Shown one piece after another: positions 42,559 through 50,155 of a stretch of DNA of 64,000 bases. The position numbers were made by a program, and so were the translations under genes. Source of the stretch: Promicromonospora sp. AC04 (GTDB lineage Bacteria; Actinomycetota; Actinomycetes; Actinomycetales; Cellulomonadaceae); NCBI RefSeq assembly GCF_003058225.1, contig NZ_QBUG01000003.1, positions 186,001 through 250,000 of the forward strand. The letters run 5' to 3'. The notes under the pieces are model-generated. The model was given only the letters and a program-made list of their open reading frames with translations. It had not been told where the DNA came from and did no database searches. Positions within the stretch are counted from its first letter, which is position 1; the number at the start of each line of letters is the position of its first letter.

Positions 42559-44424
42559 GTGAGCACCGTCGAGCCAGGCAGCGTGCTGGTCGAGAGATAC
42601 AGGCTGAGCCAGCAGGCGACCACCGACCTTGCCGCGGCTACCGCCTGGGAGGCGCACGACCTAATTCTGGACCGCGAGGTCCGCGTGACCCTCGTGACCG
42701 GGCCCTATGCAGGCGATGCCCTGGACGCTGCCCGGCGGGCGGCGCTCGTGACGGATCCGCGCCTGGCCCGCGTCCTCGACGCCGGGTCCGACGCCGACGG
42801 CCACAAGTACGTGGTCACCGAGCCGCACACCGGGACCACGCTGACCGAGGTCATCTCGAGCGGCCTCGTGGACGAGCAGCAGGCCCGGGCGATCGTCGGC
42901 GAGGCGGCCACGGCCCTCGGCGTGGCGCACGCCCGCGGTGTGCACCACACCGCGCTGCGCCCTGAGGCCGTGCGGGTCGACGGCCACCAGGTGCGGGTCA
43001 CCGGCCTGGGGCTGGACGGCGGCCTCGCCTCAGGCGATACGCTCAACGTCAAGCCCGCGCAGCTCGACGCCCAGGGGCTGGTGGCCCTCCTCTACTACGC
43101 GATGACGGCGCGCTGGCCCGGCCAGGACCTCGAGGCCGACTGGATCGCGAAGGACACCCTGATACCGCTGCCCGCGCAGCTCGACGATTCCGGCGCCGTG
43201 GCGCCCCTGTCCACGTTGGTACCCCATGTGGACGCCGACATCGATGCCCTGGTGGGCCGGACGTTCGACGCGTCCGGCGGCACCGAAGGGCCCATGAACC
43301 CCGACGACGTAACTGCGGCGCTCCAGCCGTGGGGAGAGGTTTCCGTAGTGGCATCGCTGCCTGGATTCGTGCAGCCCGAGCCGGAGGAGCCGCGACGACA
43401 GTCCGTCGCCGAAGCTTTCGGTGGCGAGGGAACGCCGCCCGTGCGGCGCCCCGTCACCGGCCGGATCGCACGCACCGACGAGACAATCGCGGCGGGGGTG
43501 GGCAACGTGCCCGCCGGCTACCCCGAACCGCAGAACGAGTACACCTACGAACCGCAGGCCTACGGGCAGCATGCCCCTGTGCCGCCCCCGCCGCCCGAGA
43601 GCGGGCCGACCGGCTACGACCAGTTCGGCCAGCCGGTCGCACAGGCCCAGCCCGGTTATGACCAGGCGCAGTACGCGCAGCACGCACAGCAGGCGCCGCA
43701 GCAGTACCCGCCGCAGTCCTACGCTCCGGGCGGCGTCGACCCGAACGGTGGCTACTACGACCAGGACGCCGGGTTCGCCACGCAACCGGCGCCCAAGCGC
43801 GGCGGCGTGAACCCGACGCCGATCGTGCTCGGCCTCGTCGGTGTCGCCGTCGTGGCCGGCCTGATCTGGGCCGTCAATGCCGTCCTCTCGCCGACCCCCG
43901 ACGTGATCGCCGATGCCCCCCCGACACCTTCGGTGTCCGTCTCCGCGGGTACCGAGGGCGAGGGCAGCGGCGAACCGTCCGCTCCCACGGAGACGGAGGC
44001 GCGCCCGGTGATCGACTCGGCCACACTGCTGGGCACGCTCGAGTGGGAGGGCGAGACCATCGACCACCCGGAGAAGGTCGAGCTGGCGTACGACACCGAC
44101 CCGGCCACCTTCTACTTCACGACCACCTACCAGGGGAAGCCGGCGTTCGGCGGGTTCAAGGACGCCCTGGGGATGGAGCTGAGGCTCCGCGAGCCGGCGT
44201 CGGTCAGCAAGATCGAGCTGCTCACCAACACCCCCGGCGGCAAGGTGCAGATCCTCAAGGGCGGCGAGGGCGGCGAGGTGCTCGCGGAAGGCACGTTCTC
44301 GAACACCACCACGTTCGAGCTGCCCGAGCCGGTCGTGAGCGACTCGTTCACGATCTGGATCACCGAGCTGCCGCAGGTCTCTGACGGTTTCCGGCTCGAG
44401 CTGAACGAGGTAGTGCTCAGCTAG
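42559..44424 (+). CDS. Membrane pseudokinase with discoidin-like extracellular domain
   Basis: The GTG at 42559 follows GAGGAGG and gives 621 residues. Residues 1-260 have a protein-kinase fold in which key residues are lost: the VAxK Lys region reads VRVTLV, the HRD loop reads HHTALRPEAV, and the DFG loop reads VTGLGLDGG. A Pro/Gln/Tyr-rich linker (about 265-410) and a helix (PIVLGLVGVAVVAGLIWAVN) follow. The C-terminal domain (about 490-621) is a beta-sandwich resembling F5/8 type C domains. In mycobacterial MviN the same parts are fused to MurJ, and the pseudokinase binds an FHA protein when phosphorylated. An analogous role here is inference. Confidence 0.88.
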   Translation: MSTVEPGSVLVERYRLSQQATTDLAAATAWEAHDLILDREVRVTLVTGPYAGDALDAARRAALVTDPRLARVLDAGSDADGHKYVVTEPHTGTTLTEVISSGLVDEQQARAIVGEAATALGVAHARGVHHTALRPEAVRVDGHQVRVTGLGLDGGLASGDTLNVKPAQLDAQGLVALLYYAMTARWPGQDLEADWIAKDTLIPLPAQLDDSGAVAPLSTLVPHVDADIDALVGRTFDASGGTEGPMNPDDVTAALQPWGEVSVVASLPGFVQPEPEEPRRQSVAEAFGGEGTPPVRRPVTGRIARTDETIAAGVGNVPAGYPEPQNEYTYEPQAYGQHAPVPPPPPESGPTGYDQFGQPVAQAQPGYDQAQYAQHAQQAPQQYPPQSYAPGGVDPNGGYYDQDAGFATQPAPKRGGVNPTPIVLGLVGVAVVAGLIWAVNAVLSPTPDVIADAPPTPSVSVSAGTEGEGSGEPSAPTETEARPVIDSATLLGTLEWEGETIDHPEKVELAYDTDPATFYFTTTYQGKPAFGGFKDALGMELRLREPASVSKIELLTNTPGGKVQILKGGEGGEVLAEGTFSNTTTFELPEPVVSDSFTIWITELPQVSDGFRLELNEVVLS

Positions 44425-44448
44425 CCAGACGCTAGCCAGCCACCGAGG

Positions 44449-44568
44449 TAGGACCGGGCACGAAGACGACGAATGCTCGCGCGGGAGTATCTGTTCCCGG
44501 AGTGGAGGGCGCCCTGGCGCCCGTGAACGCTCCCGCGCGAGCGTTCGTCGTCTTCGTGCCCGGTCCTA
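44449..44568. repeat. Very long inverted repeat (39-nt arms)
   Basis: The arm 44449-44487 is complementary to 44530-44568 with one mismatch. The 42-nt spacer contains the smaller palindrome GGGCGCCCTGGCGCCC at 44507-44522. It fills most of the gap between the pseudokinase and trxB. It could be an extra-strong terminator or a small palindromic mobile or structural element. No flanking target duplication was evident by eye. Confidence 0.75.
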
Positions 44569-44649
44569 TCCTCACTCCCACCCATCGAAATATGTCGATA
44601 TTGTGTGGCGAGACTCACGCCCACGACCGCGCCGTGGACGGCATCGGCT

Positions 44650-44675
44650 GGAACACTGGGACCCGCTCGCGTGTT
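44650..44675 (+). promoter_or_regulatory. SigR-type promoter for trxBA
   Basis: GGAAC at 44650-44654 and GTT at 44673-44675 are separated by exactly 18 nt, matching the disulphide-stress sigma SigR/SigH consensus GGAAT-N18-GTT except for one base. It ends 34 nt before the preferred trxB start. SigR control of trxBA is established in Streptomyces. Confidence 0.6.
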
Positions 44676-44709
44676 GTTGCGTGTGCCCATGGAACTCGAG
44701 GAGACCACC

Positions 44710-45684
44710 TTGACCGAACAGACCACCGCTCTGGCTGCCGGGACCACCGACGCCCCCGTGCTCGACGTAGTCATCGTCGGGTCCGGCCCTGCGGGATACA
44801 CCGCAGCCATCTATGCGGCGCGCGCCGGCTTCGCGCCGGTGGTCATCGCGGGCTCGGTCACCGCGGGCGGCGCGCTGATGAACACCACCGAGGTCGAGAA
44901 CTTCCCTGGCTTCCCGGCCGGGATCCAGGGCCCTGACCTGATGGAGGCCATGCGCGAGCAGGCGGAGAAGTTCGGCGCCAAGGTCGTCTGGGACGACGCG
45001 GAGCAGGTCGAGCTGACCGGTGACGTCAAGACGATCGTGACGGGCGGCGGCGACACCTACCGCGCCCGCTCCGTGATCCTTTCGACCGGTTCGGCGTACC
45101 GCGAGCTGGGCCTGCCCGACGAGAAGCGCCTCTCCGGACGCGGCGTCTCGTGGTGCGCCACCTGCGACGGATTCTTCTTCCGCGACCAGGACATCGCAGT
45201 GGTCGGGGGTGGCGACTCCGCGATGGAGGAGGCCACGTTCCTCACCCGGTTCGCCTCGAAGGTCACCGTCGTGCACCGCCGCGACGACCTGCGCGCCTCG
45301 AAGATCATGGCCGAGCGCGCCGTCGCGGACCCGAAGATCGAGTTCGCGTGGAACAGCGAGGTCGCTGGCATCACGGGCGACAGCAAGGTCTCGGGCATCA
45401 GCCTGCGCGACACGGTCACCGGCGAGATCCGCGATCTGGACGCGACCGGTCTGTTCGTCGCGATCGGCCACGAGCCCCGCACCGACCTGGTCAAGGGCCA
45501 GGTAGACCTGGACGAGGACGGCTACATCCTCGTCGAGGGCCGCAGCACTCGCACCAACCTTCCCGGCGTCTTCGCCTGCGGCGACGCCGTCGACCACACC
45601 TACCGCCAGGCGATCACGGCCGCCGGCTCGGGCTGCTCCGCGGCGCTCGACGCCCAGGCGTTCCTCGACTCGCTGAACGACTGA
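44710..45684 (+). CDS. trxB: Thioredoxin reductase
   Basis: The TTG at 44710 has GAGGAG 7 nt upstream and fits the promoter at 44650; an ATG at 44689 is the alternative. The protein has 324 residues. FAD-binding [20 protein letters not shown] is at the N-terminus, and the redox-active CATC pair is in [15 protein letters not shown]. The NADPH-binding part reads [17 protein letters not shown] with [12 protein letters not shown], and the C-terminal FAD part reads [20 protein letters not shown]. It reduces TrxA with NADPH. It is followed by trxA after 68 nt. Confidence 0.95.
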   Translation: MTEQTTALAAGTTDAPVLDVVIVGSGPAGYTAAIYAARAGFAPVVIAGSVTAGGALMNTTEVENFPGFPAGIQGPDLMEAMREQAEKFGAKVVWDDAEQVELTGDVKTIVTGGGDTYRARSVILSTGSAYRELGLPDEKRLSGRGVSWCATCDGFFFRDQDIAVVGGGDSAMEEATFLTRFASKVTVVHRRDDLRASKIMAERAVADPKIEFAWNSEVAGITGDSKVSGISLRDTVTGEIRDLDATGLFVAIGHEPRTDLVKGQVDLDEDGYILVEGRSTRTNLPGVFACGDAVDHTYRQAITAAGSGCSAALDAQAFLDSLND

Positions 45685-45752
45685 TCTCCCGGCCGGCGCC
45701 AACCGGCCCTGCCCATTCGGCCCCCAGGGGGCCACGAACAAGGAGATGCTGG

Positions 45753-46079
45753 ATGAGCACCATCAAGGTCACCGACGACACCTTCAAGACCGAGGTCCTC
45801 GACTCTGACATTCCTGTCTTCGTCGACTTCTGGGCCACCTGGTGCGGCCCGTGCCGCATGGTGGCGCCGATCCTGGAGGAGCTTTCCGACGAGTACGAGG
45901 GCAAGATCAAGATCGTCAAGCTCGACACCGACGAGAACCGCCAGACCGCCATGGACTACGGCATCGTGTCGATCCCGACGCTCAACGTCTACAAGGGTGG
46001 CGAGGTAGTGAAGTCGATCATCGGTGCCCGCCCGAAGCGCGCACTGACCGAGGAGATCGACGAGGTCCTCGCGGGCTGA
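45753..46079 (+). CDS. trxA: Thioredoxin
   Basis: This is a 108-residue protein with ATG at 45753 and AAGGAGATG ribosome site. The active site [19 protein letters not shown] and the cis-Pro loop [13 protein letters not shown] are exact for thioredoxins. It is the cytoplasmic disulphide reductase, recycled by TrxB encoded upstream. It has a hairpin terminator at 46101. Confidence 0.96.
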   Translation: MSTIKVTDDTFKTEVLDSDIPVFVDFWATWCGPCRMVAPILEELSDEYEGKIKIVKLDTDENRQTAMDYGIVSIPTLNVYKGGEVVKSIIGARPKRALTEEIDEVLAG

Positions 46080-46100
46080 TCGCCCCACGCACCGCGCAGC

Positions 46101-46160
46101 AGAGCGTGTGTCCGGCCCACCTGGTCACGTCACCGGGTTCTGGTGCCGGGCACGCGCTCT
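46101..46160 (+). terminator. Terminator after trxA
   Basis: A 15-bp stem (46101-46115 with 46146-46160; two wobble pairs) is followed by TCTCGTTTC, a weak T-rich tail. It separates trxBA from the aminotransferase gene. Confidence 0.6.
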
Positions 46161-46244
46161 TCTCGTTTCGGAGCCGCGTAATCTCACCGTTTCGCCACGA
46201 ACGGCTACTGGGTCGCACACCGGCTGCGTGCGACACTGGGCCGC

Positions 46245-47555
46245 GTGAACGAGCTTCCCGAGACTGCCGGTAACCGCCTCGACCCGTGGTTCGGTTCGTA
46301 CGCGGCGCGAGCGCACGGCATGCGCGCCTCGGAGATCCGGGCACTCTTCTCGGTGGCGAACCGACCCGAGGTCGTGTCGCTGGCAGGCGGGATGCCATAC
46401 CTTGAGGGCCTGCCGCTCGACGTCATCGCCGACACCATGCAACGCCTCATCGCCACCAAGGGCACCACTGCCCTGCAGTACGGCTCGGGCCAGGGCGAGG
46501 AGGTGCTCCGCGAGCACATCACCCAGGTCGTCGCCCTCGAGGGCGTCTCCGCCCACCCCGACGACGTCGTCGTCACCACCGGCTCGCAGTCTGCGCTCGA
46601 CCTCGTGACCCGCATCTTTGTTGACCCGGGCGACGTCGTGATCGCCGAGGCGCCGTCGTACGTCGGGGCGCTGGGCGTCTTCCGGTCCTACCAGGCCGAC
46701 GTCGTCCACGTCCCGCTCGACGCCGACGGCCTCGTCCCCGCCGAGCTCGACGCGACGCTCACGCGGCTCGCTGCCGAGGGCCGACGCGTGAAGTTCCTCT
46801 ACACCATTCCGACGTTCCAGAACCCGGCCGGGGTGTCGCTGTCCGTCGAGCGACGTCCGCAGGTCCTGGAGATCTGCCGCCGGCACGGTGTCCTCGTCGT
46901 CGAGGACGACCCGTACGGCCTGCTCGGGTTCGACGACGAGCCGCTGCCCGCTCTGCGCTCCTACGACGCCGACGGCGTGCTGTACCTCGGCTCGTTCTCC
47001 AAGACGTTCGCCCCCGGCTACCGCGTCGGCTTTGTCATCGCGCCGCACGCGGTGCGCGACAAGCTGGTGCTCGCGAGCGAGTCGGCGGTCCTGTCACCGT
47101 CGAACGCCTCGCAGCTCGCCGTGGCGACCTATCTCGAGACGTGCGACTGGAAGGCCCAGATCAAGGCCTACCGTGAGATGTACCGCGAGCGGCGCGACGC
47201 TCTTGTGGGCGCGCTGGGCGAGCACCTCCCGAGCGCATCGTGGAACGTGCCCAACGGCGGGTTCTTCGTGTGGGTGCGGCTTCCCGACGGTCTTGACTCC
47301 CGCGCGATGCTGCCCCGCGCGGTCACCGCGCGCGTCGCGTACGTCCCGGGCACCGCCTTCTACTACGACGGCAGCGGCTCCGACCACATGCGCCTCTCGT
47401 TCTGCTTCCCTACGCCGGAGCGCATTCGCGAGGGCGTGCGCCGACTGGCCGGCGTCGTGAACGGCGAGTCCGAGCTGGTGCAGATCTTCGGCACGTCCGC
47501 ACGGCCCGACCCTGACACCGACGACGTCGAGAACCCTGCGCCTGACCTGGCGTGA
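46245..47555 (+). CDS. PLP-dependent class I/II aminotransferase (2-aminoadipate-transaminase-like)
   Basis: This is a 436-residue protein with GTG start at 46245. It is a fold-type I aminotransferase: VVSLAGGMPYLEGLPLDVIA and ALQYGSGQGEEVLREHI near the start, FLYTIPTFQNPAGVSLS in the middle, VVEDDPYGLLGF for the cofactor Asp, and the PLP lysine in LGSFSKTFAPGYRVGFV near residue 253. The whole resembles the aminotransferase half of MocR-type proteins, without the DNA-binding half. The substrate cannot be read from sequence. The place between trxA and the ParABS genes is shared with related actinobacteria. Confidence 0.9.
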   Translation: MNELPETAGNRLDPWFGSYAARAHGMRASEIRALFSVANRPEVVSLAGGMPYLEGLPLDVIADTMQRLIATKGTTALQYGSGQGEEVLREHITQVVALEGVSAHPDDVVVTTGSQSALDLVTRIFVDPGDVVIAEAPSYVGALGVFRSYQADVVHVPLDADGLVPAELDATLTRLAAEGRRVKFLYTIPTFQNPAGVSLSVERRPQVLEICRRHGVLVVEDDPYGLLGFDDEPLPALRSYDADGVLYLGSFSKTFAPGYRVGFVIAPHAVRDKLVLASESAVLSPSNASQLAVATYLETCDWKAQIKAYREMYRERRDALVGALGEHLPSASWNVPNGGFFVWVRLPDGLDSRAMLPRAVTARVAYVPGTAFYYDGSGSDHMRLSFCFPTPERIREGVRRLAGVVNGESELVQIFGTSARPDPDTDDVENPAPDLA

Positions 47556-47658
47556 CACGGCCGATCCGGGTCAGATGCGGGAGTCACCCGGTGATCCACG
47601 CGTCTGACACGATGGCAGCTGACCCGTTGACCATAGATCCCGACCGAGTGAGTCCTCG

Positions 47659-48696
47659 ATGACCAGTTCTGCCCCTGCCCCGTCCGCGCCGGCGTCGTCC
47701 GGTGCTCCCGCCGGCTCGCCCTCGGCCCCTGCCGGACCTGACGACCGCCATGGCGCACCCCTGGTCGTCGTCCTCGCCGGGGGCCTGTCGCACGAGCGGG
47801 ACGTATCCCTCCGGTCCGGACGTCGGGTGGCCGAGGCGCTGCGCGCCACCGGCCTGGAGGTCGTCCTGCACGACGTCGACGCCGATCTCCTGGCGTTCCT
47901 CCGCAAGACCCGGCCCGACGTCGTCTGGCCCCTGCTGCACGGAGCCTCCGGCGAGGACGGCTCGGTGCGCGACGTGCTCGACATGGTCGGCCTGCCCTAC
48001 GTCGGCACCGGCCCGCGCGCGAGCCGCATGGTGTGGAACAAGCCGATCTCGAAGGCCGCCCTGCTCGACGCCGAGCTCGCGACGCCGGACTACGTGACGC
48101 TCCCCCAGAGCCTCTTCCGGGATCTCGGGGCACAACCGGTGCTCGACACGATCGTGCGGCGCCTCGGGCTCCCGCTGGTGGTGAAGCCGACCGAGGGCGG
48201 CTCCGCGCTCGGCGTCACCGTCGTGACCCGCGCCGAGGACCTGCCCCGCGCGATGGTGGAGTGCTTCGCCTACGGCGAGACCGCGCTCATCGAGCAGGCG
48301 ATCGACGGGATCGAGCTCGCGGTCAGCGTGATCGACGGCCCGTCCGGGCCGGAGGCCCTCCCCGCGGTGGAGATCGTCGCCGAGGGCGGATACGACTACG
48401 CCGCACGTTACGTCGCCGGCGAGACCGAGTTCTTCGCGCCGGCCCGTCTCACCGAGGAGCAGACGGCCCTCGTGTCGGACGCCGCGGTGCGTGCCCACCG
48501 TGCGCTGCACCTGCGGCACCTCTCCCGCACCGACATGATCCTCGACCGGTCCGGCACCGCCCAGATCCTCGAGGTCAACGTCGCGCCGGGGATGACTGAG
48601 ATGTCACTTCTGCCCCAGGCCGCGGCAGCCAGCGGGCACCACCTGCCCACGCTGTACCGCACGATCATCGATACGGCCCTCGCGCCCGCGCGATAG
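47659..48696 (+). CDS. D-Ala-D-Ala ligase-like ATP-grasp protein
   Basis: This is a 345-residue protein. VVVLAGGLSHERDVSLRSGR is the N-terminal Ddl motif, followed by VWPLLHGASGEDGSVRDVLD and GLPYVGTGPRASRMVWNKP. The ATP-grasp core has LPLVVKPTEGGSALGVTVV and a metal site near ILEVNVAPGMTEMS. The place next to parB suggests a paralogue rather than the housekeeping ddl, so it may join other small acids. It is 103 nt downstream of the aminotransferase gene and could work with it. It ends before a strong terminator. Confidence 0.88.
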   Translation: MTSSAPAPSAPASSGAPAGSPSAPAGPDDRHGAPLVVVLAGGLSHERDVSLRSGRRVAEALRATGLEVVLHDVDADLLAFLRKTRPDVVWPLLHGASGEDGSVRDVLDMVGLPYVGTGPRASRMVWNKPISKAALLDAELATPDYVTLPQSLFRDLGAQPVLDTIVRRLGLPLVVKPTEGGSALGVTVVTRAEDLPRAMVECFAYGETALIEQAIDGIELAVSVIDGPSGPEALPAVEIVAEGGYDYAARYVAGETEFFAPARLTEEQTALVSDAAVRAHRALHLRHLSRTDMILDRSGTAQILEVNVAPGMTEMSLLPQAAAASGHHLPTLYRTIIDTALAPAR

Positions 48697-48711
48697 CGGG
48701 CAGCGGCCGCT

Positions 48712-48772
48712 ACGCAAACGGCTCCGGGCCGGCATCCCCGCTGTGGGGGCGCCGGCCCGGAGCCGTTTGCGT
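48712..48772. terminator. Strong bidirectional terminator
   Basis: A perfect 22-bp stem (48712-48733 with 48751-48772) with a 17-nt loop lies between the convergent ATP-grasp gene and parB, ending 12 nt from the parB stop. The arms contain AAACGG/CCGTTT. Confidence 0.85.
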
Positions 48773-48783
48773 GTACCGGCGCG

Positions 48784-50058
48784 TCAGGCGTCGGACGCAG
48801 GCTTGAGCAGGCCTCGCTCCTCTGGTGCCATGACGTTGAGGATGCGGTTGAGGTCCTCGACCGAGGCGAACTCGACGGTCATGCGGCCCTTGGTCTTGCC
48901 GAGCGCCACCTTGACTCGTGTCTCGAAGCGGTCGGAGAGCCGAGTGGCCAGCTCGTCCACCGCCTCGCTGCGCGTGCCGGCTCGCGGTGCCTTGCGCGTC
49001 TTGGTGCTGCCGCCGTCGGACTCGGTGAGCATCACGATCTCCTCGGTCGCACGGACCGAGAGCCCTTCCGACACGATGCGCTGCGCAAGCCGCTCGATCT
49101 CCGCGCCGTCGCTCAGGCCGAGGAGGGCGCGCGCGTGACCGGCCGACAGCACGCCCGCCGCGACGCGACGCTGTACCAGCGGGGGCAGGCGCAGCAGGCG
49201 CAGCGTGTTCGAGATCTGCGGGCGGCTGCGCGCGATTCGGTTGGCGAGCTCCTCGTGCGTGCAGCCGAAGTCGTCGAGCAGCTGGCGGTAGGCCGCCGCC
49301 TCTTCGAGCGGGTTCAGGTCGGAGCGGTGCAGGTTCTCCAGCAGCGCGTCCCGAAGCATGTCGCCGTCGTCGGTGTCGCGGATGATCGCCGGAATGGTGA
49401 CCAGCTCTGCCGCCTGCGTCGCGCGCCAGCGGCGCTCACCCATGATGAGCTCGAACTCACCGGGGTGCTCCTTGTCGGGGCGGACGACGATCGGCTGAAG
49501 GACGCCGATCTCCTTGATCGACTCGACCAGCTCATCGAGGTCGCCCTCGTCGAAGACGGACCGTGGCTGCCAGGTGTTCGGCCGGATCGCGGTGACGGGC
49601 AGCTCGGCGAAACGCGCTCCGGGGACGGGAACGAGTTCCGGTGTTTCACGTGAAACGCCGTCTGCCACATCCTGCTCGCGGCTGAAGAACGTGTCGTCCA
49701 GCGCCGAAGCGCTGCTGCCCTCCCCCGCCTCGTTGGAGACCGAGAGCCGGCCGTTGGCGATCGCGGAGTCCCACTTCACCGTGCTCGGGCGAGGACCCGC
49801 GTTCTTGACAGCCTTCTTCTCCGAGGAAGATTCCGTCGAAACCGTGCTTGCGGAGATGGTGCTCACCGGGACCTCGTCCGTCGGGGCGAGTGCCGGTGAC
49901 GGCCGCTCCTCGACGACGGTGGCGACGGAGCCGCCCAGCGCGCTGTCCGCGCCGTCCGACTCACCCAAGCCTCCACCGGGAACCTGATCGTCCAGCTCAG
50001 GACCCGTGGGGATCAGGGCGCCCAGGCCCCGCCCGAGCCCTCGTCGCTTCGCACTCAT
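48784..50058 (-). CDS. parB: Chromosome segregation protein ParB
   Basis: The ATG at 50058 is preceded by GAGGAGACACG and gives 424 residues. [18 protein letters not shown] is the ParA-stimulating N-terminus. After a low-complexity linker, the CTP-binding ParB/Srx domain starts [19 protein letters not shown], with [20 protein letters not shown]. The helix-turn-helix part reads [20 protein letters not shown], and the dimerisation domain is at the C-terminus. It binds parS and spreads to form the segregation complex. A perfect parS is embedded in the gene. The linker of about 120 residues is longer than in many ParB proteins. Confidence 0.95.
   Translation of the reverse strand: MSAKRRGLGRGLGALIPTGPELDDQVPGGGLGESDGADSALGGSVATVVEERPSPALAPTDEVPVSTISASTVSTESSSEKKAVKNAGPRPSTVKWDSAIANGRLSVSNEAGEGSSASALDDTFFSREQDVADGVSRETPELVPVPGARFAELPVTAIRPNTWQPRSVFDEGDLDELVESIKEIGVLQPIVVRPDKEHPGEFELIMGERRWRATQAAELVTIPAIIRDTDDGDMLRDALLENLHRSDLNPLEEAAAYRQLLDDFGCTHEELANRIARSRPQISNTLRLLRLPPLVQRRVAAGVLSAGHARALLGLSDGAEIERLAQRIVSEGLSVRATEEIVMLTESDGGSTKTRKAPRAGTRSEAVDELATRLSDRFETRVKVALGKTKGRMTVEFASVEDLNRILNVMAPEERGLLKPASDA
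49643..49656. other. parS: parS site 2 (perfect)
   Basis: GTTTCACGTGAAAC is a perfect ParB-binding palindrome. It lies inside parB, where it encodes VSRET in the N-terminal linker. Confidence 0.9.
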
Positions 50059-50155
50059 CGTGTCTCCTCGTCGGTTCCGGTCCAACGCCGAGCGCGGACG
50101 GGCTTCGTCTCCATCATCACGGGGTGCATCTCTCCCCGTTCATCACTGCGGACCA

